The translations under genes and the position numbers were made by a program. From JBKPHS01 sp046729975 (GTDB lineage Bacteria; Actinomycetota; Thermoleophilia; Solirubrobacterales; Thermoleophilaceae), in the NCBI GenBank assembly GCA_046729975.1, contig JBKPHS010000160.1:1-15532 (forward strand): a DNA stretch of 15,532 nucleotides. The letters run 5' to 3'. The notes under the pieces are model-generated. The model was not told the origin of the DNA and did no database searches. It saw only the letters and a program-made list of their open reading frames with translations. This document shows, piece after piece, positions 7,062 through 13,569 of the stretch; the stretch's first letter is position 1; each line of letters starts with the position of its first letter.

Positions 7062-7364
7062 CTAGTCGCCGGACGTCGAGCCGGAGCTCGACGAGCTCGT
7101 GGCGGACTCAGAGGGCTTTCCCCCGGAGTCGCTCGACGACTCGCCCTTCGAGTTGGAGGACGAGTCGGCGCCTGCGGCGGCCGGGCGCTTCTTGCCGTAG
7201 TCCGTGCTATAGAAGCCCGAGCCCTTGAAATGCACCGCGACCGGGTGGAATACCCGCTGGACGGGCGCGGCGCAGACCGTGCAGGCCGTGAGCGGCTCGT
7301 CGCTCATCCGCTGCATCACCTCGAAGGTATGGCCGTTGTCGCAGCGGTACTCGTAAATGGGCAT
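7062..7364 (-). CDS. FmdB-type small zinc-ribbon protein
   Basis: 100 residues. The N-terminal 55 match the FmdB/CxxC regulatory-protein family: MPIYEYRC, the MSDEPLTAC stretch, and FKGSGFYSTDYG at 47-58. Probable zinc ligands are C8, H12 (CDNGH in place of the commoner CxxCG), C28 and C31. Residues 66-100 are a low-complexity Ser/Gly/Glu tail, presumably disordered. The family's function is poorly known; the name comes from a regulator of formamidase in Methylophilus, and no target can be inferred here. The ATG at 7364 has no Shine-Dalgarno sequence but a TATACT box 9 nt upstream. The gene converges on LCP, and its last codons overlap that gene's likely terminator hairpin. Confidence 0.88.
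   Translation of the reverse strand: MPIYEYRCDNGHTFEVMQRMSDEPLTACTVCAAPVQRVFHPVAVHFKGSGFYSTDYGKKRPAAAGADSSSNSKGESSSDSGGKPSESATSSSSSGSTSGD
7075..7092 (+). terminator. Hairpin downstream of LCP, inside the fmdB 3' end
   Basis: GTCGAGC, loop CGGA, GCTCGAC: a perfect 7-bp stem beginning 15 bases after the LCP stop. There is no T-run, as is common in high-GC genomes. It also encodes part of the FmdB C-terminal tail, so the pairing could partly reflect Ser/Glu codon bias. Confidence 0.35.
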
Positions 7365-7373
7365 GGCACTCGG

Positions 7374-7379
7374 AGTATA
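7374..7379 (-). promoter_or_regulatory. Candidate -10 box for fmdB
   Basis: Minus-strand TATACT, close to the TATAAT consensus, ends 9 nt before the ATG at 7364. The intervening bases contain no Shine-Dalgarno sequence, so a leaderless or near-leaderless mRNA is expected. It is the best -10 match in the window. Confidence 0.55.
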
Positions 7380-7393
7380 TGAGTGCCAGCGGG

Positions 7394-7446
7394 CCCCTCA
7401 GCCAGGCTCAGGGGGCTGCAGGCTCAGCCTGGATCCAGGCTCAGCG
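7394..7446. repeat. Tandem imperfect hairpins with three CAGGCTCAG repeats
   Basis: CAGGCTCAG occurs at 7403-7411, 7419-7427 and 7436-7444, with a spacing of 16 and then 17 bp. Two inverted repeats are built on it. One spans 7394-7414, with arms CCCCTCAGCC and GGCTCAGGGG around one base. The other spans 7422-7445, with core AGCCTGGATCCAGGCT and outer GCT/AGC arms. Both carry a single C-C mismatch at the same relative place. They lie just after the 41-codon ORF and before fmdB, so they may end a short minus-strand transcript or bind a protein. Confidence 0.5.
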
Positions 7447-7566
7447 GCGCTGGTCGCCGGCGGGAGGGCGAGGGGCCGGCAGATCGTCCAGCAGCGACAC
7501 CCGCATCGAGTGCCAGACGAGCCAGGCTGCCACGTGACCGGTCGCTCTCAGCGCCAGGTTGACCAT
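7441..7566 (-). CDS. Possible small ORF, 41 residues, unknown
   Basis: ATG at 7566, stop TGA at 7443-7441. The product begins MVNLALRATGHVAAWLVWHS and ends in a Pro/Arg-rich stretch. The first half is hydrophobic with two Trp; the second half is polar. I recognise no family. In its favour, a TACCTT box ends 8 nt before the ATG, the same layout as several firm genes here, and the stop runs into a hairpin. Against it, the ORF is very short, has no Shine-Dalgarno sequence, and open frames this long arise easily at this GC content. It may be a real small gene or a non-coding RNA. Confidence 0.3.
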   Translation of the reverse strand: MVNLALRATGHVAAWLVWHSMRVSLLDDLPAPRPPAGDQRR

Positions 7567-7574
7567 GGGCGTCC

Positions 7575-7580
7575 AAGGTA
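7575..7580 (-). promoter_or_regulatory. Candidate -10 box for the 41-codon ORF
   Basis: Minus-strand TACCTT ends 8 nt before the ATG at 7566. A TTTTCC stretch (minus strand, 7602-7597) lies 16 bp further upstream and could be a weak -35. Confidence 0.3.
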
Positions 7581-7620
7581 CCCCAGGAAGCGGCCGGGAA
7601 AACGGTCCGCGGAGTCAGGT

Positions 7621-7657
7621 GGGGACAATCGATTGCGCAAACTGGCGCATTTTCCCC
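7621..7657. other. Nested palindromes upstream of glyS; possible regulator site
   Basis: CAATCGATTG (7626-7635) is a perfect 10-bp palindrome. It is followed by the inverted repeat TGCGC (7634-7638) and GCGCA (7645-7649), and the block is framed by GGGG (7621-7624) and CCCC (7654-7657). It lies some 20-50 bp before the glyS -10 box, where an activator or repressor could bind. This run of AT-richer bases stands out from its surroundings. Confidence 0.3.
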
Positions 7658-7674
7658 GCCCGGACGGCGCTCGC

Positions 7675-7680
7675 TAGGGT
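7675..7680 (+). promoter_or_regulatory. Candidate -10 box for glyS
   Basis: TAGGGT ends 9 nt before the ATG at 7690, with no Shine-Dalgarno sequence between. A TTTTCC (7650-7655) lies 19 bp upstream as a possible weak -35. The position supports the start at 7690 rather than the internal ATG at 7723. Confidence 0.4.
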
Positions 7681-7689
7681 TGTCCGCCC

Positions 7690-9057
7690 ATGGAAGCCGC
7701 GGCTAAGCAGGACAAAGTCACGATGGACAAGATCGTCGCGCTCTGCAAGCGGCGCGGCTTCATCTTCCAGTCCTCCGAGATCTACGGCGGGCTCGCCTCG
7801 ACCTACGACTACGGGCATTACGGCGTGCTGCTCAAGAACAACGTGAAGAACGAGTGGTGGCGCACCGTCCTCCAGGAGCGCGACGACATGGTCGCCCTGG
7901 ACGCCGCGATCCTGATGCACCCGAAGGTCTGGGAGGCGTCTGGGCACCTCGAGGGCTTCACCGACCCGCTCGTCCAGTGCCTGGGTGAGTGCAAGAGGCG
8001 GTGGCGCGAGGACCACCTGCGCGAGGAACAGCCGGAGGGCGAGCTGAGCTGCCCCGAGTGCGGCGGTGAGCTGAGCGAGCCGCGCCGCTTCAACCTGATG
8101 TTCGAGACGAACATGGGCCCGGTCGTGGAGGAGGGCTCCACCCTCTACCTGCGGCCGGAGACCGCCCAGGGGATCTTCGTGAACTTCAAGAACGTCCTGC
8201 AGTTCTCCCGCAAGAAGCCGCCGTTCGGGATCGCCCAGGTGGGCAAGGCATTCCGCAACGAGATCACGCCCCAGAACTTCATCTTCCGGACGCGCGAGTT
8301 CGAGCAGATGGAGATCGAGTACTTCGTCCCGCCCCCGGATGCCGAGCGCTGGCACGAGCACTGGATGGACGAGCGCATCCGCTGGTATACGGACCTCGGC
8401 GTCCGCGCCGACCACCTGCGCCTGCGCGAGCACGGTCCCGACGAGCTGTCCCACTATTCGCGCGCGACCTCGGACATCGAGTACCTCTTCCCGATGGGCT
8501 GGTCCGAGCTCGAGGGGATCGCGAACCGCGGCGACTTCGACCTCACCCAGCACTCGAAGTTCTCGGGCGAGAAGCTCGAGTACGTGGACACGGTCACGGG
8601 CGACCGCTACGTGCCCTACGTGATCGAGCCGTCCGCGGGAGCCGATCGCGCCCTGCTCTCGTTCATGGTGGACGCCTACGACGAGGAGGAGATCGAGGGA
8701 CGCGAGCGCGTTGTCCTGCGGCTGCACCCGCGGCTTGCGCCGGTGAAGGTCGCGGTGCTGCCGCTCGTGAACAAGGGCGGCCAGCCGGAGATCGCGCGCG
8801 AGATCTACGAGGACCTGCGCAAGCGGATGTGGGCCGAGTACGACACCGGCGGCACGATCGGAAAGCGCTACCGCCGTCAGGACGAGATCGGGACGCCTTG
8901 GGGCGTCACCGTCGACCACCAGACGCTCGATGACCGCACGGTCACCCTGCGTGACCGCGATTCCCTCCAGCAGACGCGGATCGCGATCGACGAGCTCGGC
9001 GACGAGCTCGAGCGGCTGCTGCGCCAGCCGTGGCAGACGCCCAAGGGGGCGGGCTAG
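7690..9057 (+). CDS. glyS: Glycyl-tRNA synthetase, single-chain class II type
   Basis: Charges tRNA-Gly with glycine in the cytosol as a homodimer of the eukaryote/archaea-like single-chain type (often named glyQS). It has 455 residues, normal for Actinobacteria. Seen are FIFQSSEIYGG (24-34), a four-Cys zinc site at C97, C101, C121 and C124, motif 2 FRNE (188-191) within AFRNEITPQNFIFRTREFEQ, QHSKFSGEKL (288-296), motif 3 GADRALLSFMVDAY (317-330), and the anticodon-binding domain from about 350 to the end. The start at 7690 adds 11 residues before the MDKIVALCKRRGF that many homologues start with; the ATG at 7723 is the alternative. It converges on the PPOX gene with a 2-bp gap. Confidence 0.97.
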   Translation: MEAAAKQDKVTMDKIVALCKRRGFIFQSSEIYGGLASTYDYGHYGVLLKNNVKNEWWRTVLQERDDMVALDAAILMHPKVWEASGHLEGFTDPLVQCLGECKRRWREDHLREEQPEGELSCPECGGELSEPRRFNLMFETNMGPVVEEGSTLYLRPETAQGIFVNFKNVLQFSRKKPPFGIAQVGKAFRNEITPQNFIFRTREFEQMEIEYFVPPPDAERWHEHWMDERIRWYTDLGVRADHLRLREHGPDELSHYSRATSDIEYLFPMGWSELEGIANRGDFDLTQHSKFSGEKLEYVDTVTGDRYVPYVIEPSAGADRALLSFMVDAYDEEEIEGRERVVLRLHPRLAPVKVAVLPLVNKGGQPEIAREIYEDLRKRMWAEYDTGGTIGKRYRRQDEIGTPWGVTVDHQTLDDRTVTLRDRDSLQQTRIAIDELGDELERLLRQPWQTPKGAG

Positions 9058-9059
9058 GC

Positions 9060-9479
9060 CTAGAGCAGGCTGCGGGCGAGCTCCCGCAGCTCCTCGAACA
9101 CGGCCTCGTCGCCCTCGGCGAAGCGCGGGTGGGCCCAGCGCCAGCGAGCGCCGTCGAGCATCTCGGTGCGGCCATCCGACAGATGGTCCTGGACGCGCTC
9201 GACTCGCAGCTCCACGGCGGCGATTCCCTCAGCGGAGCGGAGTGGCTCCCTCGCCACGCGCGCCTCGCCGTGCGCCGTGAACGCGGCGCCGCGGCCGAGA
9301 ACGCAGAGCGCGGCGCGCGGATCCTCGCGCAGCAGCTCCAGCGTCCGGCGCGGACGGGCGAGCGCGATCACCACGAGGCGGTCGCCCCCGCGCACGTAGG
9401 TCGAGACCGGGATCGGGTGGGGCCCGGACGCGCACAGCACGGCCGGCGTGCCCTGCTCCCAGTCCGGGAGCGCTTGCAT
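9060..9479 (-). CDS. Pyridoxamine 5'-phosphate oxidase-related (FMN/F420 split-barrel) protein
   Basis: 139 residues. The pattern GTPAVLCASGPHPIPVSTYV (10-29), GDRLVVIAL (32-40) and RRTLELLREDPRAALCVLG (44-62) is the classic split-barrel fold: a short strand, a substrate/phosphate-facing strand, and a helix followed by NDPR-like RVAL strands. Members bind FMN or the actinobacterial cofactor F420 and reduce or oxidise small molecules; some bind haem instead. Neither cofactor nor substrate can be decided here. The ATG at 9479 lies 19 bp after the MmpL stop, in the same direction, so the gene may be co-transcribed with it, although a TAGCCT box ends 7 nt before the ATG. Its 3' end carries a hairpin that may terminate glyS. 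Confidence 0.75.
   Translation of the reverse strand: MQALPDWEQGTPAVLCASGPHPIPVSTYVRGGDRLVVIALARPRRTLELLREDPRAALCVLGRGAAFTAHGEARVAREPLRSAEGIAAVELRVERVQDHLSDGRTEMLDGARWRWAHPRFAEGDEAVFEELRELARSLL
9069..9090 (+). terminator. Hairpin downstream of glyS, inside the PPOX gene
   Basis: GCTGCGGG, loop CGAGCT, CCCGCAGC: a perfect 8-bp GC-rich stem starting 11 bases after the glyS stop. There is no T-run. It mirrors the LCP/fmdB arrangement, with the hairpin inside the 3' coding end of the convergent neighbour. Confidence 0.45.
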
Positions 9480-9486
9480 GCGCGGC

Positions 9487-9492
9487 AGGCTA
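9487..9492 (-). promoter_or_regulatory. Weak candidate -10 box for the PPOX gene
   Basis: Minus-strand TAGCCT lies between the MmpL stop and the PPOX ATG, ending 7 nt before the start. It may allow separate leaderless expression, or be chance. No Shine-Dalgarno sequence is visible. Confidence 0.25.
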
Positions 9493-9498
9493 GAGGGC

Positions 9499-11736
9499 TC
9501 AGGCGCGGGCGGTGTCGGCGCGGCCTGAGGCCTCGAACGCCGGACGCGGGAGCCGGCGGGCGAGCGGCTTCGGCAGCCACCAGTTCCAGCGTCCCATCAG
9601 CTCCATCGTCGCCGGCACAAGGACGAGCCGCACGAGCGTGGCGTCAAGCGCGATCGCGACCGCCAGGCCGAGCCCGATCTCCTTGATCGAAGGCACGCCC
9701 GTGCCGGCGAAGACCGCGAACACGGCGACCATGATCAGCGCGGCGCTCGTGATCGTCCGCGCGCTCGCACGCAGGCCCTGCGCCACGGCTGTCCGGGTGT
9801 CGCCCGTAGCGTCGTAGCGCTCGCGGATCCGCGAGAGCAGGAACACCTCGTAGTCCATCGAGAGACCGAACACGATCGCGAGCAGGAAGGGCGGGGTCAT
9901 CGTGTTGATGTAGCCGAGCGAGTCGAAGCCGAACAGCCCGTCGAGCCAGCCGTACTGGAAGATCGCGACCAGCACGCCATAGGCCGCTGCGACCGACAGC
10001 AGGTTCATCACCACCGCCTTGAGCGGCAGCAGGACCGAGCGCAGCAGCACGAACAGGACCAGGTAGCTGAAGGCCAGCACGAAGAGCAGGATCTTCCACA
10101 TCGAGCCCGAGACCAGGTCCTTGAAGTCCTCGACGTGTGCCGTGGCGCCGCCGATCTCGACGTCGGCGGCCCGCGCCAGGCCGTCCCCGCGTGAGGCCTG
10201 GCCTCGCAGGTCGTCCACGAGAGCGCGCGACTGAGGGCTCTCCGGGTCGTGGCGCTGGGTCACCTCGATCAGCGCCGAGCCGCCGTCGCGCGACGCGCGC
10301 GGGGGCGCGACGGAGGCGACCTCGCTCCGGCGCTCGAGCGAGCGCTCGTAGACGCGAAGGGCCGCGGCGTTGCTCCGCATGTCGCCCTGATCGAAGCGCG
10401 CGACGACCTGGATCGGCCCAGACGCGCCCTCGCCGGCGGTCCTGGCCGCGAGCTCGGCCCCGACGCGCGTCTCGTTCCCCTCCGGGAACTGGCGCAGCGC
10501 CCCGTCGCCGAACTCCAGCGAGAGCGCCGGGATCGCCAGCGTCAGCAGCACGGCGGCGCTCGCGATGGCTGAGATCCAGGGCCGGCGCATGATCGCCGCG
10601 GTCCAGCGGGTCCAGAAGTCCGCGCGCCGCCGTTCGGCGGCGGTGGATCCGGGGCGACGGCGCCGCGTGCGCCAGGAGCGCACGAGCAGGCCGACCACGA
10701 TCGCCGTGCGCCCGCGCGAGTACGCGCGCCTGCCCAGCAGCGCGATCAGCGCGGGGAGAAGCGTGACCGCGGCCAGGATCGAGACGGCCACGACCACGAT
10801 CGCGCCCATCGCCATCGAGCGAATCGTGGTCGAGTCGACCAGGAACAGGCCGGCGAGGGCGATCATCACCGTGACGCCGGAGAAGACGACAGCGACCCCG
10901 GAGGTCCGCATCGCCACCTCGCGCGCCTCGGCGGGCTCCATCCCGGCCCGCACCTCCTCGCGGTAGCGGGCGAGCACGAACAGCGAGTAGTCGACCGCGA
11001 CGCCGATCCCGATCATCGACGCGACGTTCGTGACGAAGACCGACATGTCGGTCTCCTGCGAGAGGAAGAAGATGGCGGCTCCCGTGATCGCGACGCTCGC
11101 GAACCCGAGGGCCAGGGGCAGGCCCGCCGCGGCGAGCGAGCCGAATACGGCCAGCAGGATGAGCAGCACGATCGGGAACCCGGTGGTCTCGGCGGCCTCG
11201 AGGTCCTCCTTGGTGAGGTCCTGCATCCCGGCCCACAGCGCCTGCTGGCCGACGAGGTGGGGCTCGACTCCGCCACGCGCTCCCTCGCCGACGCCGAGCT
11301 CGTCACGCAGGTCGCTGACCGCGTCGGCGTTCTGGTTCGTGGTCCCGCTCAGCTGGAGAGGGACCACAGTGATGGACGAGTCGCCGGCGCGGCGCTTGGC
11401 CTGCGCCTCGACGCGCTCGCTCATCGCGACATGCGGGACGCGCGCGGCAGCGGCATCGACGCGGTCGATCTCGCGCCGCACGTCCTGGGCGTCCCCGCCG
11501 TCGCGCAGAGCGAGCACGGCGGCGAGCTCGTCGCGCTGAGCTCCCTCGAAGTCCGCGAGCGCCTGGTCCACGGCGTCGGAGCCCGAGCCCGGCACGTTGA
11601 AGCCGCCGCTCGTCAGGTGCTCGGTCTGGCGCACGGTGAACGGGATCGCCGCCACCAGCAGCACCAGCCACGCGGCGACGATCCAGCGCCTGCGCCGGGT
11701 GACGAACCGCTCGAGCCTGTCAATGGTGGCCTGCAT
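9499..11736 (-). CDS. MmpL-family RND-type membrane transporter
   Basis: 745 residues, in the usual 700-800 range. The layout is TM1 (about 18-33), a periplasmic loop (35-185), five TMs (about 187-335), a cytoplasmic basic stretch (336-378), TM7 (about 388-405), a second loop (406-545) and five TMs (546-715). The proton-relay Asp-Tyr pairs typical of MmpL are present in both halves: D249-Y250 (GIGVAVDYSLFVLARYRE) and D628-Y629 (FGLSMDYEVFLLSRIRERY). The family exports lipids, siderophores or toxic compounds using proton-motive force; the cargo here is unknown. The adjacent TetR gene and shared operator suggest drug or lipid efflux under repression. The ATG at 11736 is preceded by AGGGAG about 9 nt upstream, a usable Shine-Dalgarno sequence that overlaps a TAGGGA -10-like box. 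Confidence 0.93.
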   Translation of the reverse strand: MQATIDRLERFVTRRRRWIVAAWLVLLVAAIPFTVRQTEHLTSGGFNVPGSGSDAVDQALADFEGAQRDELAAVLALRDGGDAQDVRREIDRVDAAAARVPHVAMSERVEAQAKRRAGDSSITVVPLQLSGTTNQNADAVSDLRDELGVGEGARGGVEPHLVGQQALWAGMQDLTKEDLEAAETTGFPIVLLILLAVFGSLAAAGLPLALGFASVAITGAAIFFLSQETDMSVFVTNVASMIGIGVAVDYSLFVLARYREEVRAGMEPAEAREVAMRTSGVAVVFSGVTVMIALAGLFLVDSTTIRSMAMGAIVVVAVSILAAVTLLPALIALLGRRAYSRGRTAIVVGLLVRSWRTRRRRPGSTAAERRRADFWTRWTAAIMRRPWISAIASAAVLLTLAIPALSLEFGDGALRQFPEGNETRVGAELAARTAGEGASGPIQVVARFDQGDMRSNAAALRVYERSLERRSEVASVAPPRASRDGGSALIEVTQRHDPESPQSRALVDDLRGQASRGDGLARAADVEIGGATAHVEDFKDLVSGSMWKILLFVLAFSYLVLFVLLRSVLLPLKAVVMNLLSVAAAYGVLVAIFQYGWLDGLFGFDSLGYINTMTPPFLLAIVFGLSMDYEVFLLSRIRERYDATGDTRTAVAQGLRASARTITSAALIMVAVFAVFAGTGVPSIKEIGLGLAVAIALDATLVRLVLVPATMELMGRWNWWLPKPLARRLPRPAFEASGRADTARA

Positions 11737-11746
11737 CCGCGTCGAC

Positions 11747-11752
11747 TCCCTA
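11747..11752 (-). promoter_or_regulatory. Candidate -10 box (or Shine-Dalgarno) before the MmpL gene
   Basis: Minus-strand TAGGGA ends 10 nt before the ATG, directly downstream of the palindromic operator. The same bases can serve as a Shine-Dalgarno (GGGAG) if transcription starts further up, for instance from TATACC at 11804-11799 on the minus strand. The sequence alone cannot separate the two. Confidence 0.35.
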
Positions 11753-11756
11753 CTGC

Positions 11757-11772
11757 CTGGTTGGCCGACCAG
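11757..11772. promoter_or_regulatory. Probable TetR operator at the MmpL promoter
   Basis: CTGGTTGGCCGACCAG, a 16-bp palindrome with seven of eight pairs complementary. Its reverse complement, CTGGTCGGCCAACCAG, matches the palindrome before tetR (12474-12489) at 15 of 16 positions. It lies immediately upstream of the TAGGGA box, where a bound dimer would block RNA polymerase. Length and symmetry fit TetR-family operators. Confidence 0.75.
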
Positions 11773-11832
11773 CCAGAGGGTTACCCGGATCGCTCGCAGG
11801 TATATGTGACAGGGCTCACGCCCTGGCGGTCG

Positions 11833-12459
11833 CTAGTCCGAGGCGCCGAGCAGGAAGCGGGCGGTGCGGACGCCGGCGTCGAGCGCCGGGCCGCTGTCCC
11901 ACGACGGGTCCGAGACGATCTGCAGGCCGATGCCGTCACCCAGCGCGAACAGGACGGAGGCAACAGCCTCGGCGTCCGCGCGTAGCCGAACCACTCCCTC
12001 CTCCTGCTTCTGAAGCAGCGTCCTCGCGAGGTTCCCGCGCCAGCGCCTGTACAGCTCGCTGAGCTCCTCCCGGATCTCCTCGCTGTGGCGCGACGCGCTC
12101 AGCATCTCGTACACGAGCGTCGGTGCCGCGTCCTCCTCGACGAACTCCTCGAGGTGGCGCACCATCAGCTCCACGAGAGCGTCGATCGAGTCCGCGCCAG
12201 CCAACCCCTCGTCGAGCGACTCCATGCGAATGTCGCAGTCGAGCCGCACCACCTCCGCGAGCAGCCGCTCCTTGGAGCCGAAGTAGTAATGCAACAGCCC
12301 CCGAGACACCCCCGCCTCGCGGGCGACGTTGTCGAACGTGGACGCGGCGGCTCCGCGCCTGGCCACGCTGGCTCGCATCGCCGCGACGATCCGCTGAGCC
12401 TTCTCGCTCTCGAGCCGGGCCGCCGCCCGCTCCGAAGGCGTCTTGACCGACGCTTCCAC
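11833..12459 (-). CDS. TetR-family transcriptional repressor
   Basis: 208 residues. The N-terminal DNA-binding domain (about 20-70) carries the family pattern AAASTFDNVAREAGVSRGLLHYYFGSK with the recognition helix near 51-58; YYFGSKERLL is diagnostic. Residues 80-208 form the helical ligand-binding and dimerisation domain; the ligand is unknown. The start is GTG at 12459, with a TAGCAT box ending 7 nt upstream and no Shine-Dalgarno sequence. The MmpL gene follows 96 bp downstream in the same direction. A palindrome precedes both genes, so autorepression plus control of the pump is the natural model. The divergent asparaginase might also feel the site, but this is less certain. Confidence 0.93.
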   Translation of the reverse strand: MEASVKTPSERAAARLESEKAQRIVAAMRASVARRGAAASTFDNVAREAGVSRGLLHYYFGSKERLLAEVVRLDCDIRMESLDEGLAGADSIDALVELMVRHLEEFVEEDAAPTLVYEMLSASRHSEEIREELSELYRRWRGNLARTLLQKQEEGVVRLRADAEAVASVLFALGDGIGLQIVSDPSWDSGPALDAGVRTARFLLGASD

Positions 12460-12466
12460 TGCCCGG

Positions 12467-12472
12467 ATGCTA
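12467..12472 (-). promoter_or_regulatory. Candidate -10 box for tetR
   Basis: Minus-strand TAGCAT ends 7 nt before the GTG, identical to the box before metG. The operator abuts it (one base between them), in the -35/-10 spacer, which is the classic place for a repressor. Confidence 0.5.
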
Positions 12473-12473
12473 G

Positions 12474-12489
12474 CTGGCCGGCCAACCAG
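12474..12489. promoter_or_regulatory. Probable TetR operator at the tetR promoter
   Basis: CTGGCCGGCCAACCAG, a 16-bp imperfect palindrome (six of eight pairs). It differs at one position from the reverse complement of the site before the MmpL gene. Adding one flanking G, 16 of 17 positions agree. Outside this block the two flanks are unrelated, which argues for selection on the site rather than recent duplication. Confidence 0.75.
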
Positions 12490-12527
12490 ATGGGACGACA
12501 GAACCGCATCCGGCCAGCGGGCTCAAC

Positions 12528-12535
12528 GATACTCT
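12528..12535 (+). promoter_or_regulatory. Candidate -10 box for the asparaginase gene
   Basis: GATACTCT: either GATACT (8 nt before the GTG) or TACTCT (6 nt before) can serve as -10. No Shine-Dalgarno sequence is present. The TetR operator centre lies about 60 bp upstream of the start codon, so direct repression is possible but not required. Confidence 0.4.
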
Positions 12536-12541
12536 CGCGCC

Positions 12542-13522
12542 GTGTCCGCCGCCGCGCCTCGCGTGCACCTCGTAGCCACCGGCGGCACGATCGCCATGGC
12601 CGGCAGCCCCGCGCACCCGGCGCGCACCGCGGAGGAACTGCTCGGCGCGGTCCCCGAGCTCGGCGGCTTGGCCGACGTCTGCGCCGAGCAGCTGTCCAAC
12701 GTCCCCGGCGTCCAGCTCGACCCGCCCGCGATGGCGCGCGCAGTGGCTGCGGGCGCCGCCGGGCTCGAGGCCGGCGCGACGGGGGCGGTGATCGTGCAGG
12801 GCACCGACACGATCGAGGAGACGGCGGACCTCGCGGACCATGTCTGGCCGGCCGAAGGCGCGCCGCTCGTGATCACGGGCGCGATGCGCCCGGCCGGCTC
12901 GACCGGGGCCGATGGTCCGGCCAACCTGCTCGACGCCGTCCGGGTCGCCTGCTCGCCCGCGGCACACGGGCTCGGGGCGCTCGTCGTCTTCGACGGCGTG
13001 ATCCACGCAGGCTCCGACGCGGTCAAATCACACACTTGGCGCCCAGCGGCCTTCAGCTCGCCCACTCCCCTCGGCGAGGTGCGGGAAGGCCAGGTCCGGC
13101 TCGCGGCGCGCCGGCGGCGGCGCGACCCGGTGAGCAGTCCGGCGGAGATCGCCGCGGTCTCGCTCGGCGGCCAGGTGCCGATCGTGGCGGCTGCCGCGGG
13201 GATGGGATCCGAATACATCGACGCCGTTCTCGAGCGCGGCGCCGAGGCTCTGGTGCTCATCGCGCTCGGCGCCGGTCACGTGCCCCTCGCGATGCTCCCG
13301 GGCCTCGACCGCGCGCTCGCCGCCGGTGTGCCTGTCGTGGTCTGCGCGCGTCCCGCAGAGGGCGGCACGCTGGTGGGAACGTACGGCTTCGAGGGCTCTG
13401 AGACCGACCTCGCGCGCCGGGGAGCGATCCTTGCCGGCCAGGCCTCGCCGTGGAAGGCGCGGATCAGGCTGTTGCTGGCGTCGGCGCTCGGCCTGGCGCC
13501 GCAGCAACTCTTCCCGCAATGA
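12542..13522 (+). CDS. ansA: L-asparaginase, cytosolic type
   Basis: Hydrolyses asparagine to aspartate and ammonia. It has 326 residues. Catalytic elements of the bacterial class are present: TGGTIA with T16, QGTDTIEET with T88 and D89, TGAMRP (112-117), DGPANL (124-129) and K162 (DAVKSHT). This matches the Thr, Thr-Asp-Lys arrangement of the E. coli enzymes. No signal peptide is seen, so it acts in the cytosol. The frame stays open upstream to 12443, but that would overlap tetR and its promoter; GTG at 12542 gives the standard start a few residues before the first strand and sits behind a -10 box. The symbol ansA is a convention for this type; which enzyme class it kinetically resembles is not known. 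Confidence 0.93.
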   Translation: MSAAAPRVHLVATGGTIAMAGSPAHPARTAEELLGAVPELGGLADVCAEQLSNVPGVQLDPPAMARAVAAGAAGLEAGATGAVIVQGTDTIEETADLADHVWPAEGAPLVITGAMRPAGSTGADGPANLLDAVRVACSPAAHGLGALVVFDGVIHAGSDAVKSHTWRPAAFSSPTPLGEVREGQVRLAARRRRRDPVSSPAEIAAVSLGGQVPIVAAAAGMGSEYIDAVLERGAEALVLIALGAGHVPLAMLPGLDRALAAGVPVVVCARPAEGGTLVGTYGFEGSETDLARRGAILAGQASPWKARIRLLLASALGLAPQQLFPQ

Positions 13523-13546
13523 GAAGGGCGCCCGTGGGCGCCCTTC
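13523..13546. terminator. Strong hairpin between convergent asparaginase and membrane-protein genes
   Basis: GAAGGGCGCC, loop CGTG, GGCGCCCTTC: a perfect 10-bp stem starting right after the asparaginase stop. There is no T-run, but the position between convergent genes (the next stop is at 13570) and the symmetry fit a bidirectional terminator. Confidence 0.7.
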
Positions 13547-13569
13547 GCGGTCGATCGATCCAGCGCGGG

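Larger units (their letters stand above)
7365..7689. other. 325-bp intergenic region between fmdB and glyS
   Basis: The two flanking genes diverge. From left to right the gap holds a candidate fmdB promoter (7374-7379), two imperfect hairpins built on a CAGGCTCAG repeat (7394-7446), a possible 41-codon minus-strand ORF (7441-7566) with a TACCTT box before it, a palindrome and inverted repeat (7621-7657), and the glyS -10 box. I see no tRNA, riboswitch or T-box signature such as a specifier loop with a downstream antiterminator. Confidence 0.6.

Noticed and set aside
7365..7689. T-box leader or other riboswitch for glyS
   Set aside because: The glyS -10 box lies only 9 nt before the ATG, leaving no room for a leader RNA, and I could find no specifier or antiterminator structure.
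7615..8919. A 434-codon open frame antisense to glyS
   Set aside because: The glyS frame has class II motifs and a four-Cys zinc site; the antisense frame has none and is a codon-bias shadow.
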